A DNA stretch of 64,000 nucleotides from the NCBI GenBank assembly GCA_964580725.1, contig CAZOLV010000005.1, forward strand, positions 36,380 through 100,379. Direction: 5' to 3'. The translations under genes were made by a program, and so were the position numbers. Source of the stretch: Amarolinea sp964580725 (GTDB lineage Bacteria; Chloroflexota; Anaerolineae; SSC4; Amarolineaceae). The notes under the pieces are model-generated. The model was given only the letters and a program-made list of their open reading frames with translations. It was not told the DNA's origin and searched no databases. Below are positions 52,109-60,988 of this stretch, one piece after another. Each line of letters starts with the position of its first letter. Position 1 is the stretch's first letter.

Positions 52109-52800
52109 GTGTTATCACCGACTGCGCGTCTCATCAACCTTTCTACGTCGTCGGCTATGGCCGACCAAACCAGATCCGGCGGCTGACAGGTATCAATCAC
52201 CACCGTCCAAACGTTGCGGCGCTGTAATTGGAGATACTCATCATAACGACGCATCCGCACCTCCAACGAATCCGGGAACGGTTCCACGCGGTCGCTTGTG
52301 TGGGAGCGGCGCAGGGATTCTTCGGCCGGAATCATCAGCAAAAAGGCGAGATCGGGATGTGACGCTGACCGTACCAACAGCCGCCACAGCAACCAACGCT
52401 CGATGTTCTCTTCTGGAAAGCTCAAGCGAAAGTCAATCAGCGTATCCCAAATATAGCGATCACAGACCACCGAACGCCCCAGCCAACGCCAGGCACGCAC
52501 ATTCAAGCAGTAGAGGCGGATCAGATCGAGCAAGGCCAAGGTCAGCCAGAGACGGCGCACCCCCGACCGCTGCAAATAGGCCTGGCGTTGCTCGCTTACG
52601 CCGGGCGCAGGCAGCCGCTTGCCCCCGAAGCGCCGCAACACCATTTTCAGCCCGTTGAAAAGAGAGGTGTAGCCGCCGCGCGACCAGAGGTACATCGCCC
52701 GATAGTTGCGGGCTGCCAGGAGAGCTTGCAAACGGTTCAACTGAGTGGACTTGCCGGCGCCATCCATCCCGCTGACCGTGATCAAGAACGTTTTTGGCAT
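52105..52800 (-). CDS. Thymidylate-kinase-like P-loop kinase
   Basis: 231 residues. P-loop SGMDGAGKSTQLNRLQALL, then VVCDRYIWDTLIDFRLSF (DRY) and LAFLLMIPAEESLRRSHTSD with a lid-like Arg-rich segment. Not a housekeeping Tmk: the DRY and LID details differ and it sits amid glycan genes. Substrate unknown. ATG 52800 is 5 bases after the GT2 stop. Confidence 0.78.
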   Translation of the reverse strand: MPKTFLITVSGMDGAGKSTQLNRLQALLAARNYRAMYLWSRGGYTSLFNGLKMVLRRFGGKRLPAPGVSEQRQAYLQRSGVRRLWLTLALLDLIRLYCLNVRAWRWLGRSVVCDRYIWDTLIDFRLSFPEENIERWLLWRLLVRSASHPDLAFLLMIPAEESLRRSHTSDRVEPFPDSLEVRMRRYDEYLQLQRRNVWTVVIDTCQPPDLVWSAIADDVERLMRRAVGDNT

Positions 52801-52805
52801 CGCGG

Positions 52806-53615
52806 CTAGGTGAGGAACATCCGGTAGGGCGGGTTCCGGCGCCACCTCGACCGGTAGATGGCATCTGACGCCCACAATACGCACCGATACTGCACGCGTT
52901 CCCACCCCGCCAGGATGGCGGGCGGTCTTAACGCCTCCACGCCGTGGTCCGCATTGCGCAGCCGGCGCTCGCTGTTCTTGGCCGATTCGGCCATCACTTG
53001 CGTCTTGGCGGCGGGTTGGACCCGGAAACAGGCCAGCACCTGGCGCGTGCGTAACGGCCGGAAATCGCGCGTAATCCTCAACAGATACTCATGATCGAGC
53101 ACGTAGTGATAGCGGAGATCAATCTTGTGTTTTTCGATCACCGCCCGCCGGTAAAACGCGTTCGTGTTGCCGATGTAGACGATCCGCGTGAGGAGCGGCC
53201 AGTTGAAGCTGGGCGGAATCCTGACGTGCAACAAACGATCCTGCGCATCTACCCAGGCCATCCCGCCGTAAAGCACGTCGGCTTCTGGATGCTGTTCAAA
53301 CAGCCCGACGACAGTCTCGAATACGGTAGGTGAGAAGTAGAAGTCGTCTGAGTTGATCCAGGCGACGATGTCGCCTGTGACCAGGGCGAAGCCTTTGTTG
53401 ACCGCGTCCCCCTGTCCCTTGTCCGGCTCAGAAACAAAGCGGAGCCGGCTGTCTCGCGCCTGAAAGGCCCGCAGCACGTCCAAGCTGCCATCGGTGGACC
53501 CGCCGTCCATGACGAGATGCTCGACATCCCGGTGAGTCTGGCCGCTCACCGAACGCAGGCAGGTAGGCAGGTAGGGCGCCTGGTTGTAAGAAGGTGTGAC
53601 GATGGAAATCCGCAT
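52806..53615 (-). CDS. GT2 family glycosyltransferase
   Basis: 269 residues. ISIVTPSYNQAPYLPTCLRS, MDGGSTDGSLDVLR, EPDKGQGDAVNKGFALVTGD and WINSDDFYF (the DxD-like SDD) define a GT-A fold. YVLDHEYLLRITRD is the ED-type catalytic region. A GTG at 53630 is an alternative start. Confidence 0.92.
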   Translation of the reverse strand: MRISIVTPSYNQAPYLPTCLRSVSGQTHRDVEHLVMDGGSTDGSLDVLRAFQARDSRLRFVSEPDKGQGDAVNKGFALVTGDIVAWINSDDFYFSPTVFETVVGLFEQHPEADVLYGGMAWVDAQDRLLHVRIPPSFNWPLLTRIVYIGNTNAFYRRAVIEKHKIDLRYHYVLDHEYLLRITRDFRPLRTRQVLACFRVQPAAKTQVMAESAKNSERRLRNADHGVEALRPPAILAGWERVQYRCVLWASDAIYRSRWRRNPPYRMFLT

Positions 53616-53622
53616 ATTTTTG

Positions 53623-54615
53623 TTAATCACCGTTCAGTTGGTCAAGCTGCCTTTGGGCTTGCTCTCGGATATAAGCATCATCGGCTGTTAGCGCGGCCTG
53701 AAGGTGCGCGATCGCCTGCCCCTTGTGCCCGCGCGCCGCTTCGAGATCGGCCAGGCGTAGGCGAACGGAGCCGTAGTTCGGCGTCAAGACCACTGCCTGC
53801 TGGTAGGCATCCCACGCCTCTTCAGCCTGATCCTGTTTCTCATGCACCTGCCCCAGGTAGTAGTAGAAGACGCCGTTCTGCGGCTCGATGGCCACGGCGT
53901 GTTGCAAAGCTGCTTGCGCTTCAGGGAAGCGGCCAGCCCAAAGGTACGCGCGGCCCAATACAAGCCAGTTGCTCCCGATCGCTGGCGCCAGCTCAGCCGT
54001 GGCCTGGCACGCCGCGATGGCTGCGTCAAGGCGGCGGGCCGCGCCGTAGATGATGCAGGCGCGCTCGTAGAAAGTGAACCGCGTCGCCATCACCGGCTCG
54101 GTCAGCCAGACTGCCATTCGATCGAGCCAGCCCACAGCTTCCGCAAGATGCCCCTCTTCGTAGGCCAGCGCGGCCAAGGACACCGACAGGGGGCTGATAT
54201 CTAGCTTCCGGTCGGCCAGGAAATCGAGCATCTCCTGCGGAGACCCCTGGGCCAGCAAACCGGCTGCCCAGCCCCGCGCCACGACCGGATCATTCGGCCG
54301 TGCGACGAGTAAGGGAGCGAACCACTGACGGGCCTCCGCCAGGTCGCCGCAGGCCAAAGCCCACATCCCCAACAGGCGTGCCTGGCGAGGCTGGATACTC
54401 TCATGCGCGCGGTCAGACAGTCTTGGCTCAGGCTGGCACGTCCCAGGCCGGATGCGCCAGGGCCAGGCTGCGGGTTGCGCCGTTCTTGCGGCACCCGCCG
54501 CACGCGTGACCTGCACACCCAACGCGTTCGTGCGCCAAGCGGTTGTCATGTCTGGCGCCCATAAAAACGCGGCGCTCAAAGCCACAAAGACGAATGCCAC
54601 CCCTGTGCGGTTCAC
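53623..54615 (-). CDS. TPR-repeat protein with N-terminal membrane anchor
   Basis: 330 residues. The N-terminal VAFVFVALSAAFLWAPDM is a single span or signal anchor. From about residue 85 tetratricopeptide repeats follow, e.g. NWLVLGRAYLWAGRFPEAQA, FYYYLGQVHEKQDQAEEAWD and VRLRLADLEAARGHKGQAIA. A protein-interaction scaffold on the outer face of the membrane, coupled by ATGA to the polymerase gene, which suggests a polymerase accessory role. Confidence 0.85.
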   Translation of the reverse strand: MNRTGVAFVFVALSAAFLWAPDMTTAWRTNALGVQVTRAAGAARTAQPAAWPWRIRPGTCQPEPRLSDRAHESIQPRQARLLGMWALACGDLAEARQWFAPLLVARPNDPVVARGWAAGLLAQGSPQEMLDFLADRKLDISPLSVSLAALAYEEGHLAEAVGWLDRMAVWLTEPVMATRFTFYERACIIYGAARRLDAAIAACQATAELAPAIGSNWLVLGRAYLWAGRFPEAQAALQHAVAIEPQNGVFYYYLGQVHEKQDQAEEAWDAYQQAVVLTPNYGSVRLRLADLEAARGHKGQAIAHLQAALTADDAYIREQAQRQLDQLNGD

Positions 54616-55934
54616 AGCGCAAACCGACGGGCAAATGGTCGCCTGATGGACGTCACCGTTTTCACCCCGGCGAGCGTGGCCTCCGGCATCAGGTCGCGCG
54701 TCAAGTAGGCGAGTGTGAGCAGCCAGAACACGTGATGCGACGCGAACAGGGCCCCCGTGAACATTGTTTGGACCAGCGAAAAGGCCAAAGCCGCGAGCAA
54801 GGGATCGGCAATCTGCGGGTCTATGCCGCGTGCGCGTGCGCGAAGCAGTTCTCGGACGCCGACGACCACAAATGCCAGGAACGGCAAGAATCCCATGAGT
54901 CCCTGTTCGGCCAGAATCTCAAGCATCAAGTTGTGGGTGTGTTCACGGTCGCAAATGAGTGCCCCAGATCCAGTCCAAATCAGGCTAAAGCAACTGCCAT
55001 ATTGCGCTGTGCCGATCCCGGAGAGGGGGCTTGAGATGAAGTTGTCGAACGCTTCCTGGTAGTCTTCCACCCGCTTCCATTCCAATGCTGCGGGGGCATC
55101 GAGCGTTTGGGCAAAGCGGTCGAAGAATGCCGTGCCTTGCATCGAATTATAGGCAACCCCGGCCAATACCAGGAGCACGATGAGCACAAACATCCAATAC
55201 CGGCGCTCACGGCCGAGGAATACGTACACAGCAACGGCCGCGATCATGCCCACAACCGCCTGCCGGGACTTGGTCATCAGCAACATGATCAGTATGGGCG
55301 GCAGGGTGAGCATCAGCCAGATCAACCGCCGCCGGTTGCGCGCATACAACCCCAGGCCGAAAACCAGGCCCACGCCGCCGATCGCCGCCAAGGTGAGTGC
55401 ATCAACACCGTAGATGCCCAGGCGAGAGTCTTGCTCCGAGATGAGGACGGACGCGACCGTGGATATTTGGGTTACAGCCAGTGCGCTGGTCAACAGGGTG
55501 ATGAGGACCACAGCGAGCATGAACTGCCGCAAGCCGGCGCGATCCGAGACAAAAAGGATCAGGAGTCCGCACGGGAGCAGCGCCCGCAGCAGGAACAAGT
55601 TGAAGCGATACCAGCCCAGGCCCAGGTCGGGAACAACAGGTAGATAGATGTTGACCATGGTCCAAAGGCTGAGAAACAGCAGCGGCGCGAGCAGGGAGCG
55701 CGCCTTCCACAATCGGGTCAGGCTGCGCTGTTTTGTCCCAACCTGATAGATCGTGGTCAGGGCAAGGCAGGCCCAGGTTACATGGAAGAGGGTGGTCGGG
55801 CCGACGATAATGCGGGTCGCGTAAGGAATCGCGACAATGATGGCCAGCCCAAACGTGGGATATTTCCGACAAAGCGCCGCGACGAGTGCGACCACGGCCA
55901 CCGCAAACGCCGGGGGAAGGTAGAGTAGATCCAT
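54612..55934 (-). CDS. O-antigen polymerase/ligase (Wzy_C) membrane protein
   Basis: 440 residues, about 11 spans. The periplasmic loop runs from FFDRFAQTLDAPAALEWKRV through SSPLSGIGTAQYGSCFSL to REHTHNLMLEILAEQGLMGF (HNxxLE signature). The second such enzyme in the window, with the first at 11845, so two different polymers are likely. Confidence 0.88.
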   Translation of the reverse strand: MDLLYLPPAFAVAVVALVAALCRKYPTFGLAIIVAIPYATRIIVGPTTLFHVTWACLALTTIYQVGTKQRSLTRLWKARSLLAPLLFLSLWTMVNIYLPVVPDLGLGWYRFNLFLLRALLPCGLLILFVSDRAGLRQFMLAVVLITLLTSALAVTQISTVASVLISEQDSRLGIYGVDALTLAAIGGVGLVFGLGLYARNRRRLIWLMLTLPPILIMLLMTKSRQAVVGMIAAVAVYVFLGRERRYWMFVLIVLLVLAGVAYNSMQGTAFFDRFAQTLDAPAALEWKRVEDYQEAFDNFISSPLSGIGTAQYGSCFSLIWTGSGALICDREHTHNLMLEILAEQGLMGFLPFLAFVVVGVRELLRARARGIDPQIADPLLAALAFSLVQTMFTGALFASHHVFWLLTLAYLTRDLMPEATLAGVKTVTSIRRPFARRFAL

Positions 55935-55940
55935 AACTGT

Positions 55941-56573
55941 TCAATTCCCAAGTTTTGAGATCATGCGCGCCGGATTGCCGGCGCAAATCGTATATGGCTC
56001 GACTGACCTGGTCACGACCGCCCCGGCCCCGATGACTGCGCCCCGCCCGATCGTGACCCCTTTCAAGATGATGGCTCCTGTGCCGATGAAAACATCATCT
56101 TCGATCATAACGGGCTGCTTGATGGGGGATGGGCGAGCCGGATTTCGACGTTCCTGCCAATCCAAAGGGTGAAAATCGTGATCAAAGACCTTGACGTTCG
56201 CGCCCAGCAGCGTATAACGGCCGATCGTAATTCGTTCATGCGCAGAAAGGACCACCCCGGACAAACCGGCGTTGTCACCGATCTCGATGATTGCTTCTTC
56301 TGCGGCTGCAAAAATACACGCATGATTCACGCCCACCGGATTGGCCCGATTGTGATTCACCAAATAAACCTGGTCACCGATCGCGATGCGTGCCTGACCA
56401 GAGCGTCGCGCCATCGGAAGACCAAAACTTTTTAGCCCAGCCCCATATTCTACGCCCATCAGGCTCAAATACCGTCGCGCCCAGAACGAATCCCAGGCCC
56501 TCTCCAGGTCGAGAAGTCCGCGATACGAAAGACGCAGCGTTCGTGCGATAGTCTTATGCGTGAATTGCATCAT
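55941..56573 (-). CDS. Hexapeptide-repeat acyltransferase (colanic-acid type)
   Basis: 210 residues. The N-terminal half is atypical; the helix repeats appear from IAIGDQVYLVNHNRANPVGV to IEIGDNAGLSGVVLSAHERI, then FDHDFHPLDWQERRNPARPS and IGRGAVIGAGAVVTRSVEPY, GNPARMISKLG. Family: WcaF/CapG-like O-acetyltransferases. The start overlaps the upstream gene by about 20 bases. Confidence 0.85.
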   Translation of the reverse strand: MMQFTHKTIARTLRLSYRGLLDLERAWDSFWARRYLSLMGVEYGAGLKSFGLPMARRSGQARIAIGDQVYLVNHNRANPVGVNHACIFAAAEEAIIEIGDNAGLSGVVLSAHERITIGRYTLLGANVKVFDHDFHPLDWQERRNPARPSPIKQPVMIEDDVFIGTGAIILKGVTIGRGAVIGAGAVVTRSVEPYTICAGNPARMISKLGN

Positions 56574-57294
56574 GTATGCTGCCGCTTTCGGCAAGGTTGA
56601 CTTGCCCAAGGCTATCTACACTGGAAAAATGCTCCCAGTGTGCTTGTAGTGCTTCGGGGGGCCAGTCCCACCACCGCGCTTCCAACAACCACTGGATGTC
56701 CTGATCGCTAAAGCGTTTCTTAATGACCCTCGCCGGAACGCCGCCGACGATTGCATAGCTTTCAACATCCTTGGTCACCACCGCGCCGGATCCGATAATC
56801 GCGCCATCCGCAACGCGCACGCCGGGCAGGATGATCGCCCTGTAGCCGATCCAGACATCGTTGCCGACCACGGTTTCGGCTGTTTCCTGAAACCTGTCCC
56901 GATCAGCAAAAGAAACCCCGCACTGTCTGCGCGTGCTAAAAAAGACCGGGGACGTTGACACCCACTCCTGGCTTGGGTGCAGAAAGCCCCCAACGATGGC
57001 AGTCGGCGCGATAGAGCAAAAACTGCCGATTTGACAGTGAATCACCTTCGCCGCGTGCCCAACATAGCTGTACCTTCCGACCGCCGATGCCATGACCTCC
57101 GCGCCTGGATAGATGACCACGTGCGGGCCGAAACGGCACTGGGGATCCACGATGGCTGTCTGCGCAATGGTGGTTTGTGGAAACCGCTGCCGGTTGCGGA
57201 GCCAGCGGAAAAATGCGCGCAGCGATTCGGGCAGTATGTCAGTGAGCATGACCGGTCGGCCCCCAATAGCGAAGACTTTTTCGCGAATGATCAA
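56554..57294 (-). CDS. Hexapeptide-repeat acetyltransferase (CatB-like)
   Basis: 246 residues. VDPQCRFGPHVVIYPGAEVM, IGSFCSIAPTAIVGGFLHPS, then VVGNDVWIGYRAIILPGVRV and GVPARVIKKRFSDQDIQWLL are the xenobiotic-acetyltransferase (XAT) pattern with its His in GGFLHPSQEW. It O- or N-acetylates a sugar. Overlaps the CgeB-like gene by 4 bases. Confidence 0.88.
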   Translation of the reverse strand: MIIREKVFAIGGRPVMLTDILPESLRAFFRWLRNRQRFPQTTIAQTAIVDPQCRFGPHVVIYPGAEVMASAVGRYSYVGHAAKVIHCQIGSFCSIAPTAIVGGFLHPSQEWVSTSPVFFSTRRQCGVSFADRDRFQETAETVVGNDVWIGYRAIILPGVRVADGAIIGSGAVVTKDVESYAIVGGVPARVIKKRFSDQDIQWLLEARWWDWPPEALQAHWEHFSSVDSLGQVNLAESGSIHDAIHA

Positions 57295-58385
57295 AGATCA
57301 GCGATGAGTTGCTCAAATGCCTCCCATTGCCTGGCCTTGGAAAATGTCGTTTCGATGGCCTGACGCCCCCGATCGGCCATCGTCTTACCCTGGTCGGCAG
57401 CACGAAGGATCGTCTCCACTTTGGCGACTGCGTCTGCTGCGTCGCGATAGGTAACGAAATGGACGCCTGGCGTCAGCGGCTCCGGGTAGATTCCTTCGTC
57501 ACTCACCATACAAGCCCCACAGCCCAATGCTTCAAAGCAGCGCATATTGCCGCGAAACTGCTCGCTCATATCAATGGCGGCATTGAAAACAACTTTACTC
57601 TGACCGAACAGCTCATACATGTCAACACCGAACACCGGTGGGCCGCTGACCCGGCGCACCTGCTCGGGAAGGTAGTGAACTGGCAGACTGATGCGATGCA
57701 ACAAGCGCTGATTGGCAAGGCGTTTCCACTTCGGGGCCATCAGCCGGTACGAGATGAAGTATCTGTCCGCAAGCGCGGCGATCGTCGCCAAGAGGTTGTT
57801 GCGCCGTGTGTGCAGATGCGAATACTGCCCCACAAATGCGATGTCAATGGGGCGACCCCGATAATCCGCGTAGTGCTGCATCGCGGGATCATGGGCGGGG
57901 CTAAACCAGGCGGAGCGCAACCCCTGCGCCTGCCATGCCGCCAGAATCATCGGAAAGTTGGAAAGCCGCGCATCGTAACCGCTCAGGTCTGCCCCAAACG
58001 AAGGCGATCCGAGCCAGCACACGCACTTCTTGACGCATCCGGGCAGGCTGCGCACGAATGCGGAGCTATACGTGAGGGGGTCAAGCGCATAGATCACCTC
58101 TGCCCGGTGATCTTCGATCTGGGCGCGTAAAATACTTATGAAATCACGCCGCGGAAACGACTTTTCCTGCGCCCACCGATGCTGCAAGAGCGGATCGTTG
58201 GCCACGGTGAAACGGAACTCGGCGGTCTGCGCCTCCGGGGGCGTCAAGATATGCGTGGCCTGAAACCGCTGCCCAAGGATCAGCCCCAGCCGCTGCTCGT
58301 AGCTGGCCAGGGCCGCTTCGGGGTACTTCCGGTTGAAATAGTCGAGATACGTCCGGTAAAAAGAGTGAAACTGAAAGACTCGCAT
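57291..58385 (-). CDS. CgeB-like glycosyltransferase (GT-B)
   Basis: 364 residues. FQFHSFYRTYLDYFNRKYPE at the start, KCVCWLGSPSFGADLSGYDA, IDIAFVGQYSHLHTRRNNLL, then NAAIDMSEQFRGNMRCFEAL and GCGACMVSDEGIYPE match CgeB/Glyco_trans_1_2 proteins of spore or O-antigen biosynthesis. Sits 3 bases downstream of wbpG. Confidence 0.85.
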   Translation of the reverse strand: MRVFQFHSFYRTYLDYFNRKYPEAALASYEQRLGLILGQRFQATHILTPPEAQTAEFRFTVANDPLLQHRWAQEKSFPRRDFISILRAQIEDHRAEVIYALDPLTYSSAFVRSLPGCVKKCVCWLGSPSFGADLSGYDARLSNFPMILAAWQAQGLRSAWFSPAHDPAMQHYADYRGRPIDIAFVGQYSHLHTRRNNLLATIAALADRYFISYRLMAPKWKRLANQRLLHRISLPVHYLPEQVRRVSGPPVFGVDMYELFGQSKVVFNAAIDMSEQFRGNMRCFEALGCGACMVSDEGIYPEPLTPGVHFVTYRDAADAVAKVETILRAADQGKTMADRGRQAIETTFSKARQWEAFEQLIADL

Positions 58386-58388
58386 AGA

Positions 58389-59579
58389 TCAGTCGCTCAG
58401 TGTCACAGAATGGCGCAGGAGCTGACGAGCCTGCGCGGGTGTCCACAACCACTGGCGGCGCTGCAATAGCGTCCCATACAGGGTATATAACCATTCGTCG
58501 TTCGGGTAGTCCTTATAGCTCTTCGGCGGCTCAGTCATTATCCGGTCAAACTCATCGTCGGTCAATCCCAACTTCTTAGCGACATACTCACGATCTTCTT
58601 CGATGAGCGTGGGCGCACAGGGCGGACGAGACAACTCCTCGAGCGCGTCTTCTCGAGTCATCTGCCCGGAATAGATAAGGTTGGAGAGGTGGGCCTGACG
58701 TTTATCCAGCCCGAACTTAGTCGGCAAGATGTAGGATTGGTGAAAGCGCGTGATGATAGATTCGTGATGCTTGCCGCCATAATAGCGCCAACCGAATTCC
58801 CTTTCCAGAAACGCCATCGCCTCGCTCTTGACGTAAGGCATGTAGTTGAGCAAGCTAATAGATTTGATGCCATCTACGCGTTCATAATAGAGTTTCTTGA
58901 AAAAGCCCATGCGGGGATAGGTTTTGAGCTTAACCTTACCGAATCGTTTATGAATGCCGTTAATCTGCTTCAGATCGTAAAAGTTGTAGCCGTATGCGCG
59001 AACGCTGATCTGCTCAGTCACCACGTTATTGCCATTGATAATGTATCGGATGCCTCGCTCTGCAGCCACTCGGTAGAGTGCGGCAAAAATGCCGTGGTCG
59101 CTTGGCGCTTCAACGTTAGCAACTGAGGCGCGCAAAAAAGCCAATTGCAAATCGCGAAACTCCTCCCAATCCACAACATACGTATAGAGGTCCATCGCCA
59201 ATTTATTACATAACAGTTCGATATTCTTGACGGCGAGCTCTGAATTCCAACCGTTGTCAAACTGGACAGCTAACGCGCGAAGACCCAACTCCTTGAGTTT
59301 GCAGGCAAGGTAACTGCTGTCTACGCCACCGCTTAAGCCCAAAATGCAATCATATTCTTTGCCTTGCCCCGCAATCTTGATTTCCCTTACGGTTTGCTCT
59401 AGCTTGCGGTGAGCTTCTGGCTCCGGCAGCAGAGTTGCCTTCGCGGCCGTTTCATACGCATGGCAAAAATTGCAGACACCATTCTCGTCAAAACGGATGT
59501 CAGGATTGGTGGTATCCATGACACAACGTACACACATCCTGGCCCCTATTGCAGTCGTTGCGGAAACGGATTGGATCAT
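58389..59579 (-). CDS. wbpG: WbpG/PseA-type N-acetyl-sugar amidotransferase
   Basis: 396 residues. CVRCVMDTTNPDIRFDENGV and CNFCHAYE form the zinc-finger pair, LGLSGGVDSSYLACKLKELG is the PP-loop, and GNNVVTEQISVRAYGYNF, GGKHHESIITRFHQSYILPT are family blocks. With HisH/HisF-like partners it turns an acetamido into an acetamidino group using ammonia. ATG 59579 shares ATGA with hisF. This trio is the hallmark of diacetamidino-uronic or legionaminic/pseudaminic-type sugars. Confidence 0.92.
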   Translation of the reverse strand: MIQSVSATTAIGARMCVRCVMDTTNPDIRFDENGVCNFCHAYETAAKATLLPEPEAHRKLEQTVREIKIAGQGKEYDCILGLSGGVDSSYLACKLKELGLRALAVQFDNGWNSELAVKNIELLCNKLAMDLYTYVVDWEEFRDLQLAFLRASVANVEAPSDHGIFAALYRVAAERGIRYIINGNNVVTEQISVRAYGYNFYDLKQINGIHKRFGKVKLKTYPRMGFFKKLYYERVDGIKSISLLNYMPYVKSEAMAFLEREFGWRYYGGKHHESIITRFHQSYILPTKFGLDKRQAHLSNLIYSGQMTREDALEELSRPPCAPTLIEEDREYVAKKLGLTDDEFDRIMTEPPKSYKDYPNDEWLYTLYGTLLQRRQWLWTPAQARQLLRHSVTLSD

Positions 59580-60334
59580 AGCCCCTCCAAAGCTGCTTTC
59601 AATTCTCGCTGCGACGGGTAATTGATCAGCACGGCGCGATGCTTGCCATGAAAGACAAACATACTGCCTGCGGCCACGGCAGATGCGCCTCCCTGTTTGA
59701 TAGCCAAAGCAAAATCCTCCAGCTTTCCCGCCCCACCGCAAGCAACGACCGGGATGCTGACGGCGTTGGCAACTTGTCGGATCAGCTCGACATCATAACC
59801 TTGCATGGCGCCATCGCGATCTATCGAATTGAGCAGGATTTCCCCCGCGCCCATCTGCTCCATGCGAACCGCGAATTTGACCGGATCAAAACCTGTCGGC
59901 TTCCTGCCGCAATGTGTATAAACCTCATAGCGTCCCAAGAGATTTTTCTTCACGTCAATTGAAACAACTACACTTTGACTGCCAGCTATTTCGGCTGCCT
60001 GGCGCACAAGATCTGGACGCTCGACGGCGGCGGTATTGATACTAACCTTCTCAACCCCCAGTTTGAAAAGTTGCTTGATATCTGCCAGATCGCAGACTCC
60101 TCCGCCGTAGCCCATCGGCATAAAAGCCTCCCTGGCAATATCTGCGATCAGGCGAAAATTAGGTTTACGCCCATCTGCCGTCGCATTGATGTCCAACAAC
60201 ACTAATTCATCCACCTCCTTTTCGTTGAAGATCTTAACGGCATTGATCGGATCTCCGACGTATTTATAGTCTTTAAACTTAACGGACTTTACCAAGCCGG
60301 TGTCACGATACAACAGGATCGGGATGACACGCAT
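59576..60334 (-). CDS. hisF: HisF-like subunit of sugar amidotransferase
   Basis: 252 residues, TIM barrel. MRVIPILLYRDTGLVKSVKF replaces the HisF start CLDVKDG, typical of the amidotransferase paralogue; INATADGRKPNFRLIADIAR, MGYGGGVCDLADIKQLFKLG, LLNSIDRDGAMQGYDVELIR and GGAGKLEDFALAI are conserved. It likely channels ammonia from HisH to WbpG rather than serving histidine synthesis. Confidence 0.9.
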   Translation of the reverse strand: MRVIPILLYRDTGLVKSVKFKDYKYVGDPINAVKIFNEKEVDELVLLDINATADGRKPNFRLIADIAREAFMPMGYGGGVCDLADIKQLFKLGVEKVSINTAAVERPDLVRQAAEIAGSQSVVVSIDVKKNLLGRYEVYTHCGRKPTGFDPVKFAVRMEQMGAGEILLNSIDRDGAMQGYDVELIRQVANAVSIPVVACGGAGKLEDFALAIKQGGASAVAAGSMFVFHGKHRAVLINYPSQRELKAALEGL

Positions 60335-60343
60335 GCCTAACAC

Positions 60344-60961
60344 CTAAAATACCTCGGCGAAATTCTGCAATAACTTCATGCCGAACTTGTGGCTTTTCTC
60401 GGGATGAAACTGCACGCCTGCGATGTTATTACGCTGGAAGCCTGAAACAAATTCGTACCCATGTGTGGTTCGCAGTAGCACATCCTCTGGATTGCGGCAG
60501 ACTACATAATACGAGTGAACAAAATAGAAGCGCGGCTCCTCATCCAGCGCCTGCAACAACGACGAATCCTTCGCGATGCGCACCTGATTCCAGCCCATGT
60601 GAGGGATCTTCAACCCGTGCTGCTCTTCTCTGAAACGAAACCGCACCGTATCCGCTTCAAACCACCCCAAGCCAGGAAGTCGCCCCTCCTCGCTGCCGCG
60701 CGTCATCAACTGCATTCCCAGGCAGATACCTAAGGTAGGCGTCCTGTCCGTCAAAACCTTCCGGTTCAGCACTGGAATCATGCCGAGTTCCTGCAATCGT
60801 AACATACCGTTGTCGAAGGCGCCAATGCCGGGCAAGATCAACTTATCCGCTCGCTCAATCTCCTTCAGGTCGCCCGTAATCGCCGAAGGGATCCCGATCT
60901 TTTTGAGCATGTTCTTGATCGAGCCCAGGTTGCCCATCCCGTAGTCAATAATCACGATCAC
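60344..60961 (-). CDS. hisH: HisH-like glutaminase subunit
   Basis: 205 residues, class I glutamine amidotransferase. IIDYGMGNLGSIKNMLKKIG, the nucleophile block TLGICLGMQLMTRGSEEGRL and VQFHPEKSHKFGMKLLQNF give the Cys-His-Glu triad. It hydrolyses glutamine for the amidotransferase. No other his gene is nearby, in line with a glycan role. Confidence 0.92.
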   Translation of the reverse strand: MIVIIDYGMGNLGSIKNMLKKIGIPSAITGDLKEIERADKLILPGIGAFDNGMLRLQELGMIPVLNRKVLTDRTPTLGICLGMQLMTRGSEEGRLPGLGWFEADTVRFRFREEQHGLKIPHMGWNQVRIAKDSSLLQALDEEPRFYFVHSYYVVCRNPEDVLLRTTHGYEFVSGFQRNNIAGVQFHPEKSHKFGMKLLQNFAEVF

Positions 60962-60988
60962 CTTTTGACTCCTCGGCCGCTCCCGACA

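Noticed and set aside
52105..52800. Housekeeping thymidylate kinase
   Set aside because: P-loop and DRY are similar, but the sequence is divergent and the gene is embedded and coupled in a glycan operon.
59576..60961. Histidine biosynthesis genes
   Set aside because: HisF lacks the CLDVKDG start, no other his genes are near, and both are coupled to wbpG, so they are amidotransferase subunits.
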